From: Nocardia arthritidis NBRC 100137
GTDB lineage: Bacteria > Actinomycetota > Actinomycetes > Mycobacteriales > Mycobacteriaceae
DNA length: 64,000 nt
Direction: 5' to 3'
NCBI RefSeq assembly: GCF_001612765.1
Contig: NZ_BDBB01000004.1
Coordinates: forward strand, 1 to 64,000
Shown here: one piece after another, positions 1 through 8,739 of the stretch
Layout: every line of letters starts with the position of its first letter
Numbering within the stretch: position 1 is the first letter of the stretch
The notes under the pieces: model-generated
What the model was told of the DNA's origin: nothing
Databases searched by the model: none
What the model saw: only the letters and a program-made list of their open reading frames with translations
Translations under genes and position numbers: made by a program

Positions 1-882
1 GAACATCTGCGCGATGCCGTTGTGTACCTCGCCGACCAGCCAGCCCTTGGCGGGGATGCCGTGGCCGCCGAAGGTGACCTCACAGGTGGCGGAGGCCTTC
101 AGGCCCATCTTGTGCTCGACGTTGGTGACGAAGACGCCGTTGCGCTCGCCCAGCTCGCCGGTCTCGTGATCGAAGTGGAATTTCGGCACGAAGAACAGCG
201 ACAGGCCCTTGGTGCCCGGTCCGGCGCCCTCGGGACGGGCCAGCACCAGGTGCATGATGTTTCCGAACAGGTCGTCGGAGTCGGCGGAGGTGATGAACCG
301 CTTGACGCCCTCGATGTGCCAGGTGCCGTCTTCCTGCTCGATCGCCTTGGTGCGGCCCGCACCGACATCGGAACCGGCGTCGGGCTCGGTGAGCACCATG
401 GTGGCGCCCCAGTTGCGTTCGGTCATGAACTGAGCCCAGCGCCGCTGCTGCTCGGTGCCGATGCCGTAAGTGATGTGGGCCATCATCGGTCCGGTCAGGT
501 ACATGTAAGCCGCGGGCTGCGCCCCGAGGACGAATTCGGTGATCGCCCAGCTGACCATCGAAGGGGCGGGCACGCCCCCCACACCCTCGGCCTTGCCGAC
601 GCGCCACCATTCGGCGTCGTACCAGGCGCGCACCGCCTTCTTGAACGACTCCGGCAGACTGACCGAGTGGGTGGCCGGATCGAAAACCGGCGGGTTGCGG
701 TCGGTCTCGGCGTACGGTTCGGCGACCGGTCCTTCGGCCAAGCGCGCGGCCTCCGCCAGCATCGACCGCACGGTGTCGCCGTCCAGGTCGCCGAATGCTC
801 CGGTCCGCAGGATGTCGTCGAGTCCGTACACCTCGAACAGATTGAACTCGAGGTCGCGCACGTTGCTCTTGTAATGGCTCAC
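1..882 (-). CDS. fadE5: FadE5-like acyl-CoA dehydrogenase, C-terminal part cut by window edge
   Basis: This is the first 294 codons of an acyl-CoA dehydrogenase that oxidises acyl-CoA to enoyl-CoA with FAD in beta-oxidation. The N-terminus [17 protein letters not shown] and the later blocks [32 protein letters not shown] and [20 protein letters not shown] are nearly those of mycobacterial FadE5, a protein of about 610 residues, so roughly half lies beyond the window. The start is the GTG at 880-882, with GAAAGG about ten bases upstream. The gene follows a tandem TetR regulator on the same strand, and three copies of a short motif lie in the 216-base gap before it, suggesting local control. 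The family call is firm; identity with FadE5 itself is inferred. Confidence 0.9.
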   Translation of the reverse strand, partial: MSHYKSNVRDLEFNLFEVYGLDDILRTGAFGDLDGDTVRSMLAEAARLAEGPVAEPYAETDRNPPVFDPATHSVSLPESFKKAVRAWYDAEWWRVGKAEGVGGVPAPSMVSWAITEFVLGAQPAAYMYLTGPMMAHITYGIGTEQQRRWAQFMTERNWGATMVLTEPDAGSDVGAGRTKAIEQEDGTWHIEGVKRFITSADSDDLFGNIMHLVLARPEGAGPGTKGLSLFFVPKFHFDHETGELGERNGVFVTNVEHKMGLKASATCEVTFGGHGIPAKGWLVGEVHNGIAQMF

Positions 883-997
883 GGGCCAATGCCTTTCGAG
901 AAACGGCCGGTGTACCGGCAAGGGATTCGGCGGGTGCGCACAGCGGTGATCACCCACGGCACACTGTGCGGCACCGATGGCCCGAAAGCAATCTGAT

Positions 998-1091
998 GTT
1001 AATGACCACTAAGTAGATGGTCGAATGACCGATAGCGTTCTATCCGCTGCTAGCGCGCAATTGACGGAAATAAGTTAATGAGCGCTAAGTG
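998..1091. promoter_or_regulatory. Three copies of an AATGA-N5-TA motif upstream of fadE5
   Basis: Two copies of GTTAATGANCRCTAAGT lie at 998-1014 and 1074-1090, and a weaker copy (AATGACCGATAG) at 1024-1035. They fill the gap between the tandem TetR gene and fadE5. Repeated sites in a promoter region are what a TetR-type repressor would use; binding is inferred. Confidence 0.4.
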
Positions 1092-1098
1092 GCATAAA

Positions 1099-2328
1099 TC
1101 ACTGTGCGGAAACTCGGCCATGCATTCCGGCCGTTTCGATCCGCTCTCCGATGGCCACGAGAACGTCGACGAGATCGGCCCTGCGCCCCAAGCGCGGGTT
1201 GCGGACGGCATCGATGACGACGGTGGTGACAGCTCGGCTCAGCACCCGCGCGGCCGGAGCGGGCAAGTCCGGCCGCACGGCCTGCAGCATGCGGGCCCAC
1301 TGGGCGATGCCGTCCAAGCGCACCCTCCGATAGCGCTGCACCGCGTCTCCCGGAAGGTGCCGTGTCTCGCTGACGGTGATCGCCAGCAGATCGGGCTCGT
1401 CCACCCCCAGTTGCGCGAAGCTTCGCATGAGTGAGCGCATCGATTCCTCGGCGCTGCGTCCCTCGGCGATCGCCCGGGCGAGCAGCAGCCGAAGCCACTC
1501 GTCCTGGCGCCGGACGATTTGGTCCAGCAACTCCGCCTTGCTCGAAAAGTGGTGATACAACGCGGGCCCGGTGACCCCGACGGCCGCACCGATGTCTTCG
1601 ATTCCCACCGCGGCATAGCCGCGGGTGCTGAACAATCGCGCCGCCTCGGCAAGCATCCGCTCCGAGCGCAGCGCTCGATCCAGCGCGGTGTTGCCGGTCT
1701 CCGTGCGCGGTGGCCGGTTCGGGGCGGGGCCGGCCGGGTGCTCGGGCATTTCGGTGGCGATCACCGCCGCGACGGCGGCGTCGAGCACCTGTGCGGCAAC
1801 CGGCGCGGGTAGCTCGGCGCGGTGATAGGAGGGACTGACCGCGATCGAGAGCACGCACCAGCTCAGCAGTTCGACATCCGCGCCGCTGAGCTCCGGTCGG
1901 CGCGTGCCGATGGTGTGCCGCAGATAGCGGGTGATCCGCGAGGCGCGGACCAGCACCGCGGTCTTGTCGGCGGCGGTCAGGTTGCGGAACTCCAATTGCC
2001 ACAGTCGCGGCAGCCCGCGCAGTTCCAGAGCCACCCGGACCAGTTCGGCGGGCACGGCGTCACCGGAATCGTCGGTGCGATACGCGGCGTCGAGCCGGTT
2101 CAAGGTGTCGTCGAGCCCCACCAGCAGGCACTGCCCCAAAAGCTGCTGCTTGTTGCGGAAGTGCCGATACAACGCCGTCGCCGAGATGCCGACCGCTGCG
2201 GCGATGTCGGCCATCGTGGTGCCGTAATAGCCTCCGTGCGTGAAGGCGTCGACCGCGGCGCGCAGGATCGTCTCGCGCCGATGAGGTGGTCTCCGCCGTT
2301 GCTGTGCGCTGTTCGCCTGTGTGCCCAT
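1099..2328 (-). CDS. Transcriptional regulator with two TetR units in one chain
   Basis: A protein of 409 residues holding two complete TetR DNA-binding domains, whereas ordinary TetR proteins are about 200 residues and bind DNA as dimers. The first helix-turn-helix (about residues 15-65) contains ADIAAAVGISATALYRHF, the second (about 210-260) EDIGAAVGVTGPALYHHF. Each is followed by a helical ligand-binding half, so the chain looks like a covalent dimer. I chose the ATG at 2326-2328 (MGTQANS) because upstream codons run through the divergent promoter and an 18-base palindrome at 2435-2452. It lies upstream of the fadE5-like gene on the same strand and is divergent from a MarR regulator. It probably responds to an acyl-CoA or lipid, but the ligand is unknown. 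Confidence 0.85.
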   Translation of the reverse strand: MGTQANSAQQRRRPPHRRETILRAAVDAFTHGGYYGTTMADIAAAVGISATALYRHFRNKQQLLGQCLLVGLDDTLNRLDAAYRTDDSGDAVPAELVRVALELRGLPRLWQLEFRNLTAADKTAVLVRASRITRYLRHTIGTRRPELSGADVELLSWCVLSIAVSPSYHRAELPAPVAAQVLDAAVAAVIATEMPEHPAGPAPNRPPRTETGNTALDRALRSERMLAEAARLFSTRGYAAVGIEDIGAAVGVTGPALYHHFSSKAELLDQIVRRQDEWLRLLLARAIAEGRSAEESMRSLMRSFAQLGVDEPDLLAITVSETRHLPGDAVQRYRRVRLDGIAQWARMLQAVRPDLPAPAARVLSRAVTTVVIDAVRNPRLGRRADLVDVLVAIGERIETAGMHGRVSAQ

Positions 2329-2434
2329 CGCGGTCAGTGTCGCGTATCGAACGGTCCGCGGCGGTGCCGGGCCGCCTCCTCGCGCGATCCGTTCGCCGGT
2401 ATGCCACGAGAGATCCGGCGCGGCCACCCACATG

Positions 2435-2452
2435 TATGACGATTTCGTCATA
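2435..2452. promoter_or_regulatory. Perfect 18-base palindrome in divergent TetR/MarR promoter
   Basis: TATGACGA-TT-TCGTCATA is a perfect 8-base inverted repeat with a 2-base centre, lying between the divergent tandem-TetR and MarR genes. It is a good candidate operator for either regulator; the size fits a TetR or MarR dimer. Confidence 0.5.
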
Positions 2453-2467
2453 GGCGACGTAGAGGTT

Positions 2468-2481
2468 CTACTGTCGAGTAG
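2468..2481. promoter_or_regulatory. Short inverted repeat near the MarR promoter
   Basis: CTACT-GTCG-AGTAG, a perfect 5-base inverted repeat, lies 65 bases before the MarR start. It may be a second operator, but at this length chance is not excluded. Confidence 0.25.
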
Positions 2482-2545
2482 GCTTCCCGCAGCTATCACC
2501 AGACCGTGGATCGTTGTCGATCAGGTAAGCAGAGGGAGCCCGCCC

Positions 2546-3067
2546 GTGAGCGCTGACACCGCGGACGCCACAGCACTGTCGAGCATGGCGGCCCGCCTGC
2601 GCATCGCGTCGACCGTGATTCTGCGGCGCGCCCGGAGGGATCCTGATGAACGGCGGCTGTCGGCGACGCAGTGGGCGGTGCTGGGACGTCTGCACCGATA
2701 TGGCGCCTTGGCCGCGGTCGACCTGGCGCGGCTGGAGATGTTGCGGCCGCAGACCATGCGCAACGTGGTCGACGGGCTGCGCGATCAGGGCCTGATCGTC
2801 GGCGTGCGCGATCCGGACGACGGGCGCCGGGTGAATCTGACCCTCACCGACGAAGGCCGGGCGTGGGTGTGCGGACACCAGGCGTCCGCGAACGACGCTC
2901 TGGCGCAGGCGTTGTCCGAGAGCCTGCGGTCCGGCGAGCTGCACAAGGTCGGCGAGGTCCTGGATCTGCTCGAGCGCATCGCCTACGGTGATCGGGGCCC
3001 GGAGGCGTTGATCGGCGGCGGGCCCGGCCTCGACGGCGAGCCCTCTCGCGCGGACTGCCCCCTATGA
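2546..3067 (+). CDS. MarR-family transcriptional regulator
   Basis: A protein of 173 residues with a MarR winged helix: the recognition region LARLEMLRPQTMRNVVDGL is followed by the beta-wing GVRDPDDGRRVNLTLTDEG, the typical D-x-R wing signature. The start is the GTG at 2546, with GAGGGAG eight bases upstream. MarR dimers repress nearby genes and release DNA on binding small aromatic or lipophilic ligands. The gene is divergent from the tandem TetR regulator, and two inverted repeats lie between them. The ligand and targets cannot be read from the sequence. Confidence 0.88.
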   Translation: MSADTADATALSSMAARLRIASTVILRRARRDPDERRLSATQWAVLGRLHRYGALAAVDLARLEMLRPQTMRNVVDGLRDQGLIVGVRDPDDGRRVNLTLTDEGRAWVCGHQASANDALAQALSESLRSGELHKVGEVLDLLERIAYGDRGPEALIGGGPGLDGEPSRADCPL

Positions 3068-3216
3068 CCCGGCCGCCGGGCGAGCGTGGGCGGCCGGCGG
3101 AGTGAGCGCTCGGGTCCACCGGTCGACGATGGCTCGGCCGCGCTCGTCGGCGGTGTGGCCGGCCGGTGGATCGAGCACCGCGCCGTGGATCTGCGCCTCC
3201 ACCACCTGAACGAGCA
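3064..3216 (-). pseudogene. Possible remnant of a TetR C-terminal region
   Basis: The open segment encodes about fifty residues that resemble the last helices of TetR proteins (LLLVQVVEAQIHGAVLDPP, AIVDRWTRAL). It has no start codon with a ribosome site and is preceded by an in-frame TGA, so it looks like the 3' end of a frameshifted gene. The identification rests on a short stretch and is tentative. Confidence 0.25.
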
Positions 3217-3732
3217 ACAAGGCCGGTCAACGCCGGGTCCGCACCGCCGACGTCGAGGCGGCGCAGGTGGAATTCCACTTCGCCCGCGAGACCTCTTCGA
3301 GTTGCCGCGGGCGTGCGACGCGTTGGGTGTGCGCGGCGCCTGCCGGCATGGTCGACGCGCTCGCGGCCACCTGTCTGCTCGACCCACGGCTGCCGCAGGT
3401 TCGCGCGGCGGTCGCCCGTCGCCGCGCCCAAGCGCCTGGTCGTACTGGACGCGGCGGGGCGCTACCCCGTCGAGACGACGGGCATCCACCAGTTGGCGAG
3501 CGCGTTTGCCGAGATTCGCGACCGGCTCACCTCCGACCCTGTATCGGCCGGTGGGTAACGCCACGCCACCGGGCGGGCACATGACCGCGATGAATGGCTC
3601 GCGCTGCCCTCCGTGCCCGCTGCAGCCGGGCGGGTAAGTAAGGTCTGAAGCGTCGTGGAACGGACGCCACGATGCAGCCGCCGAACAGTTCCGCGCGGCC
3701 GCGCCGCCCTGTCGAACGAAGAGAGCTGATTG
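3068..3732. other. 665 bases without a confident gene, possibly a decayed regulator
   Basis: No reading frame here has a start, length and homology that convince me. On the minus strand, bases from about 3216 down to the TAG near 3064 read like a TetR C-terminus (LLLVQVVEAQIHGAVLDPP, then AIVDRWTRAL) but a stop lies just upstream, and sensible sequence seems to continue in another frame. On the plus strand, 3430-3558 gives PKRLVVLDAAGRYPVETTG and QLASAFAEIRDRL, also protein-like and also without a good start. The stretch probably holds one or two broken genes plus the promoter of gnd. Confidence 0.35.
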
Positions 3733-5178
3733 ATGCCGACCTCTACAGCGCGCGCACAGATCGGGGTCACCGGTCTGGCGGTCATGGGTAGCAACATCGC
3801 ACGGAACTTCGCCAGGAACGGCTACACCGTCGCGCTGCACAACCGCACCGTCGCCAAGACCGACGCACTGCTGGAGGCGCACGGCGACGACGGCGACTTC
3901 GTGCGGACCGAAACGATCGAGGAGTTCGTCGCCGCGCTGGAGAAGCCGCGCCGGGTGCTGATCATGGTCAAGGCAGGCGCCCCGACCGACGCGGTCATCG
4001 AGGAACTGGCGGCCGCGATGGAGCCGGGCGACATCATCATCGACGGCGGGAACGCCCTCTACACCGACACCATTCGGCGGGAAGCCGCGATGCGCGAGCG
4101 CGGGCTGAACTTCGTCGGCGCAGGCATCTCCGGTGGCGAGGAGGGCGCCCTCAACGGCCCCGCGATCATGCCGGGCGGGCCCAAGGAGTCCTACGACTCG
4201 CTGGGGCCGCTGCTGGAATCCATCGCGGCGAAGGTCGACGGCACGCCCTGCTGCACCCATATCGGCCCCGACGGCTCAGGGCATTTCGTCAAGATGGTGC
4301 ACAACGGCATCGAGTACGCCGACATGCAGCTGATCGGCGAGGCCTACCACCTGTTCCGCGACGCGCTCGGCTTCGATGCGAAGCAGATCGCCGATGTCTT
4401 CACCCAATGGAACTCCGGTGACCTGGAGAGCTACCTCGTCGAGATCACCGCCGAGGTCCTGAATCAGGTCGACGCGAAGACCGGCAAGCCGCTGGTCGAT
4501 GTGATCGTCGACGCGGCGGAGCAGAAGGGCACCGGACGCTGGACGGTGAAGTCCGCGCTCGACCTCGGTGTGCCGGTGACCGGCATCGCCGAAGCGGTAT
4601 TCGCCCGGGCACTGTCGGGCTCCCGTGCGCAGCGCAAGGCCGCGCAGGGTCTCGCCTCCGGCCGGTTGGCCGACAAGCCCACCGACGTCGAGCAATTCAC
4701 CGAAGACATCCGGCAGGCGCTCTACGCCTCGAAGGTTGTCGCCTACGCCCAGGGCTTCGACCAGATCGCCGCGGGCAGTGCGGAATACGACTGGAATCTG
4801 CGCCCCGGCGACCTCGCGACGATCTGGCGCGGCGGCTGCATCATCCGCGCCCGTTTCCTGAACCGGATCAAGGAAGCCTATGACGAGAACCCGGCGCTGC
4901 CGAGCTTGATCCTCGCGCCGTACTTCCGTGCGGCGATCGAGACCGCCATCGACAGCTGGCGCCGTGTCGTGGCCACCGCGACCCTGCTCGGCATTCCGGT
5001 GCCCGCGTTCGCGTCGTCGCTGTCCTACTACGACGCCCTGCGTGCCGAGCGCCTTCCTGCCGCGCTCACCCAAGGGCAGCGTGACTTCTTCGGCGCGCAT
5101 ACCTACGAACGCGTCGACGCCGAAGGCAAATTCCACACGCTCTGGAGCGAGGACCGCAGCGAGGTTCGTGCCGACTAG
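3733..5178 (+). CDS. gnd: 6-phosphogluconate dehydrogenase, decarboxylating
   Basis: A protein of 481 residues catalysing oxidative decarboxylation of 6-phosphogluconate to ribulose 5-phosphate with NADP+ in the oxidative pentose phosphate pathway, in the cytosol. The Rossmann start GVTGLAVMGSNIARNFARNG and NRT at the end of the second strand are present, as are the substrate-binding blocks DGGNALYTDT, GISGGEEGALNGPAIMPGG and HFVKMVHNGIEYADMQ, which contain the catalytic Lys and the His-Asn pair. The length fits the long, E. coli-type enzyme. I prefer the ATG at 3733 to the TTG one codon earlier. Its TAG stop shares CTAG with the stop of the convergent ctpJ. Confidence 0.95.
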   Translation: MPTSTARAQIGVTGLAVMGSNIARNFARNGYTVALHNRTVAKTDALLEAHGDDGDFVRTETIEEFVAALEKPRRVLIMVKAGAPTDAVIEELAAAMEPGDIIIDGGNALYTDTIRREAAMRERGLNFVGAGISGGEEGALNGPAIMPGGPKESYDSLGPLLESIAAKVDGTPCCTHIGPDGSGHFVKMVHNGIEYADMQLIGEAYHLFRDALGFDAKQIADVFTQWNSGDLESYLVEITAEVLNQVDAKTGKPLVDVIVDAAEQKGTGRWTVKSALDLGVPVTGIAEAVFARALSGSRAQRKAAQGLASGRLADKPTDVEQFTEDIRQALYASKVVAYAQGFDQIAAGSAEYDWNLRPGDLATIWRGGCIIRARFLNRIKEAYDENPALPSLILAPYFRAAIETAIDSWRRVVATATLLGIPVPAFASSLSYYDALRAERLPAALTQGQRDFFGAHTYERVDAEGKFHTLWSEDRSEVRAD

Positions 5179-7197
5179 CCGGTAGCGCTGCCGCGGTGCG
5201 GAAATCGTTTCCGCACTGCGGCCTCCGAGCGGGGCCGGTGTCGATCCGGTGTCCTGGCAGCTCGTTCCCACGCCGTCCGGCGGAGCAGGCGTAATCCGTT
5301 GAGCCCGACGAGGACGGTGGAGCCCTCGTGCCCGGCGACGCCGAGCGGGAGCGGCAGGGTCCCGGCGAGGTCCCAGACGACCAGCACGCCGATGAAGGTG
5401 GCGGCGATGGCCAGGTTGGCGATCACCACCCGCCGGGCCTGCCGGGACAACGCGATCACCGCCGGGATCGTCGTCAAATCGTCGCGCACGACGACGGCGT
5501 CCGCGGTCTGCAAGGTCAGATCGGATCCGTCCCCGCCCATGGCGATGCCGACCTCGGCCGCGGCGAGGGCCGGGGCATCGTTGATGCCGTCGCCGACCAC
5601 GGTCACCTTCCGTCCGTCGGCCTGGAGCCGGCGCACCGCGGTCACCTTGTCGTCGGGCAGGAGTTCGGCTCGCACGTCGGTGATGCCGATCCGGGCGGCG
5701 AGACGGTCGGCGGTGGCGGCGTTGTCGCGGGGTCAGCAATACCGGCATGGTCCCGGTGATCTCGGTGGTCGCCCGCACCGCCGCCGCCGCTTCCGGCCGC
5801 GGCTGGTCGGTCAGGGCGAATACCCCGATCGGGTGGTGCTCGCAGGTGACGACCACGGCCGTGCAGCCACTCGCCTGGAGCGCTTCGACGGTCGTTCGCA
5901 GGCCGGGGGCGAGTTCCGACGCGGTGGGGGAGGCGACGCCGATGAGGTGGTCGCCGACGCGGGCGGTAACGCCGCGACCAGGGTTCGCGGTGAACTCGGT
6001 GACCTCGGGCAGTCGCAGATCCCGGGCACCGGCCGCGCGCACGATCGCCGCCGCCAAAGGGTGCTCGCTCGGGTGCTCGGCCGCGGCGGCCAGTCGGAGC
6101 AACTCGTCGTCGGTGAATCGTTTGTCCAGGCAGCGGATTTCGGCTAGTTCGGGAATGCCGCGGGTCAGCGTGCCCGTCTTGTCGAAGGCGACGTGCGTGG
6201 TGGCGCCGAGCCTTTCCATGACCACCGCGGATTTGACCAGGACGCCGTGGCGCCCGGCGTTGGCGATGGCCGCCAGCAGCGGTGGCATGGTGGCCAGCAC
6301 CACCGCGCAGGGGGAGGCGACGATCATGAACGTCATCGCCCGCAGCAGCGCCCGCCGCAGCGTGTCGCCGAACAATAGCGGAATGACGAACACCGCGACG
6401 GTGACCAGAACCATGCCGATCGAGTAGCGCTGCTCCACCTTCTCGATGAAAAGCTGTGCGCGCGCCTTGGTTCGGGCCGCTTGCTCGACGAGGGCCGCGA
6501 TCCGCGCGACCACGGAGTCCTGCGCGCGCCGATCCACCCGGATCCGCAGCACTCCGGTGCCGTTGAGAGTGCCCGCGAACACCTCGTCGCCCGCGGCTTT
6601 GCCCACCGGCAGCGGTTCGCCGGTAATGGTGGCCTGATCGACCTCGCCGCCGCCGGAGACCACCGTCGCGTCGGCGGCTATCCGCTCACCGGGACGCACC
6701 ACCAGAAGATCACCGACGCGCAGGTCGGCGGCGTGCACCGTCTCCTCCTCGCCGCCCGCGATCCGGGTCGCGGTTTCCGGCGTGAGGTCGAGCAGTCCGC
6801 GCACCGAGTCCTCGGTCCGGGCGGTGGCCAGCGCTTCCAGGGCGCCCGAGGTGGCGAAGATGACGATCAGCAAGGCGCCGTCGGTGATCTGGCCGATGGC
6901 CGCCGCGCCGATCGCCGCGGCGACCATGAGTAAATCGACATCGAGCGTTCTGTCGCGTAACGCCCGCAGCCCGGCCCACCCCGGTTCCCATCCGCCCGCG
7001 GCGTAGCAGGCCAGGTACAAACCCCACCACACCCCCTGCGGGCCGGCGGTCAGCTGTGTCGCCAGACCGGCGAGGAAGAATACGACAGCCACTGCGGCCC
7101 ACCGCACTTCCGGCAGGGCGAACAGCCGGGTCCGGTGCGTAGGCACGCGACCGATCGGCGAAGTCGGACGGGTCGGCGCGAGGGTCGGCGCAGCCAC
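5175..7197 (-). pseudogene. ctpJ: CtpJ-type P1B-4 metal-exporting ATPase, broken by one frameshift
   Basis: Across two frames the gene encodes a P-type ATPase of about 673 residues that would pump Co2+, Ni2+ or Fe2+ out of the cell. The actuator loop TITGEP, the membrane motif SPC (in FMIVASPCAVVLATMPPL), the phosphorylation site DKTGT, the VGDGINDAPAL hinge and a terminal AGHEGST are all present. SPC plus HEGST and no N-terminal metal-binding domain are marks of the P1B-4 group (CtpD, CtpJ, CoaT). The frame breaks in the nucleotide-binding loop, where VLLT should be followed by xDNAATADRLAARIG; the run of four G at 5729-5732 has one base too many. It starts with GTG behind GGAGG and is divergent from nmtR. 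It may be a real pseudogene or a read error. Confidence 0.82.
5191..5221 (+). terminator. Hairpin after gnd
   Basis: GTGCGGAAA-TCG-TTTCCGCAC forms a perfect 9-base stem at 5196-5216, flanked by a further CCGC/GCGG pair. It starts 13 bases after the gnd stop and lies inside the 3' end of the convergent ctpJ. It is a likely terminator for gnd. Confidence 0.55.
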
Positions 7198-7250
7198 GGG
7201 GCACCTCCAGGACAGCAGCGAACAGACTGCCAGACCATATCAGAAAGCAT

Positions 7251-7270
7251 GAACATATCTTCATTTGTTC
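7251..7270. promoter_or_regulatory. Probable NmtR operator
   Basis: GAACA-N10-TGTTC, an inverted repeat in an AT-rich patch, lies 20 bases before nmtR and 54 before ctpJ. ArsR/SmtB repressors bind such AT-rich inverted repeats in the shared promoter, so this is the expected place for NmtR control of both genes. Confidence 0.55.
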
Positions 7271-7290
7271 CTAGGGTATGCTGTTCAGTC

Positions 7291-7653
7291 ATGGGACACG
7301 GTGTCGAAGGCAGGGATCGCCCTGCCGCGCGCCTGGATCCGGAATCGGCCAACCATGTGGCGACCACGTTGCAGGCGCTGGCCACCCCGAGCCGCTTGAT
7401 GATTCTCACGCAGCTGCGCCAGGGGCCACTGTCGGTGAGTGCGCTGGCCGACGCGATCGGCATGGAGCAGTCCGCCGTCTCCCACCAGCTTCGCCTGCTG
7501 CGCAATCTGGGGCTGGTCACGGGTGCTCGCACCGGCCGCAGCATTGTCTACAGCCTCTACGACAACCACGTCGCCCAGCTGCTGGACGAGGCGATCTACC
7601 ACAGCGAACATCTGCGCCTCGGATTGTCCGACCGTCCCGAAACCGCCGGCTGA
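7291..7653 (+). CDS. nmtR: NmtR, nickel/cobalt-sensing ArsR/SmtB repressor
   Basis: A protein of 120 residues that is close to mycobacterial NmtR throughout: start MGHGVEG, then LQALATPSRLMILTQLR, the recognition helix EQSAVSHQLRLLRNLGLV and the C-terminal helix YDNHVAQLLDEAIYHSEHL. In the known protein the N-terminal Gly-His-Gly and the Asp and His residues of the last helix bind Ni2+ or Co2+, which releases DNA; all are kept here. The length is the same as in the known protein, which fixes the ATG at 7291. It is divergent from ctpJ, the arrangement known for the mycobacterial pair. Regulation of ctpJ is inferred from this. Confidence 0.95.
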   Translation: MGHGVEGRDRPAARLDPESANHVATTLQALATPSRLMILTQLRQGPLSVSALADAIGMEQSAVSHQLRLLRNLGLVTGARTGRSIVYSLYDNHVAQLLDEAIYHSEHLRLGLSDRPETAG

Positions 7654-7676
7654 CCGCTCTGCCCTGATTCGCTTGC

Positions 7677-7707
7677 TTGACCTGGAGCGCACTCCAGCCC
7701 TTAGTGT
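7677..7707 (+). promoter_or_regulatory. MerR-type promoter of the LLM oxidoreductase gene
   Basis: A -35 box TTGACC (7677-7682) is followed after exactly 19 bases by TAGTGT (7702-7707). The spacer holds the perfect inverted repeat CTGGAG-CGCA-CTCCAG (7682-7697). A 19-base spacer carrying a dyad is the hallmark of promoters activated by MerR-family proteins. No merR gene is in the window. Confidence 0.55.
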
Positions 7708-7745
7708 GCGCTCGTACCCGGTTGACCAGCAGAAGGGACCGTTTC

Positions 7746-8621
7746 ATGGAGCTCGGTTTTCACGTACCCGTCTTCGATATCGACGGTGGAACGACCGCTA
7801 TCGCCGGTGAGCTGGCGCGGGTGGGCGCGGCCGCGGAGGCGTCCGGGGCGGCCTGGTTGTCGTTCATGGACCACTACTTCCAGATCGAGCCGACCGGCCT
7901 GCCGGCGGAGGCGGCCATGCTGGAGGGCTACACCACCCTCGGCTATCTGGCCGCGCACACCTCGCGCGTCGACCTCGGCCTGCTCGTCACCGGCGTGACC
8001 TATCGCCACCCCGGATTGCTCGCCAAGATCGTCACCACGCTCGACGTCCTGTCGGGTGGCCGGGCGGTCCTGGGCATCGGCGCCGCCTGGTTCGAGCGCG
8101 AACACCGTGGGCTCGGCGTGGCGTTTCCCTCGACCGCCGAACGCTTCGAGCGGCTGGAAGAGACGTTGCGCATCTGCCGCCAGATGTGGGACCCGCAGGA
8201 CAACGGGGCATTCGACGGGAAGTACTACCAGCTGGCCGAGACGCTGTGCTCGCCGCAACCCATCGACCGGCCGAAGGTGCTCATCGGCGGCGGGGGAGAG
8301 CGCAAGACGCTGCGCTTGGTCGCGCAATACGGCGACGCCTGCAACCTGTTCGGCTCCTCGCCCGCGGACGTCGAGCACAAGCTCGATGTGCTGCGACGGC
8401 ATTGCGACGACGTCGGCCGCGACTATGACGAGATCCGCAAGACGATCATCGCCAACAATCCGCGGCCGAGCCCGGAGAACCGGGACGATTTCGTCCGGCA
8501 GATGGCCGACTACGCGAAACTCGGCATCGACACCGCCATCGTCACTCCGACCACCGGCTCGCCGGCGGCTTGGATCGATGGCATGGCGCCCGCCGTGGCG
8601 CAACTGGCGGAACTCGGCTGA
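7746..8621 (+). CDS. LLM-class F420-dependent oxidoreductase
   Basis: A luciferase-like monooxygenase-fold protein of 291 residues, a family of TIM-barrel enzymes that mostly use the deazaflavin F420 in actinomycetes. Typical blocks are SFMDHYFQ near residue 43, VTYRHPGLLAKIVTTLDVLSGGR and GIGAAWFEREHRGLG around 85-125, then KVLIGGGGERKTLRLVAQYGD. I chose the ATG at 7746, with AAGGGA seven bases upstream. The gene stands alone behind a MerR-type promoter and is closed by a hairpin at 8704-8736. The substrate is unknown. Confidence 0.85.
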   Translation: MELGFHVPVFDIDGGTTAIAGELARVGAAAEASGAAWLSFMDHYFQIEPTGLPAEAAMLEGYTTLGYLAAHTSRVDLGLLVTGVTYRHPGLLAKIVTTLDVLSGGRAVLGIGAAWFEREHRGLGVAFPSTAERFERLEETLRICRQMWDPQDNGAFDGKYYQLAETLCSPQPIDRPKVLIGGGGERKTLRLVAQYGDACNLFGSSPADVEHKLDVLRRHCDDVGRDYDEIRKTIIANNPRPSPENRDDFVRQMADYAKLGIDTAIVTPTTGSPAAWIDGMAPAVAQLAELG

Positions 8622-8703
8622 GGCCCGGCGGCGGAACGCGCTGTGCAGGCGGGTTGCGGATGAGGTGTCGCGGTAGGGGATTGCGGACTTGGGATGAACA
8701 TGT

Positions 8704-8736
8704 CGCGGTCGGCGGCCTGGAAGGTCGCCGACCGCG
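8704..8736. terminator. Strong hairpin between convergent genes
   Basis: A perfect 11-base stem (CGCGGTCGGCG at 8704-8714 with CGCCGACCGCG at 8726-8736) around an 11-base loop lies between the convergent LLM oxidoreductase and adenosine-kinase genes. It can end transcription from both sides. Confidence 0.6.
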
Positions 8737-8739
8737 GTA

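Noticed and set aside
4276..7197. A 973-residue open frame on the minus strand running from ctpJ through the opposite strand of gnd
   Set aside because: It begins as real CtpJ, but after the break at 5729-5732 it reads Arg/Pro-rich sequence and then the antisense of gnd. The true continuation of CtpJ is in another frame.
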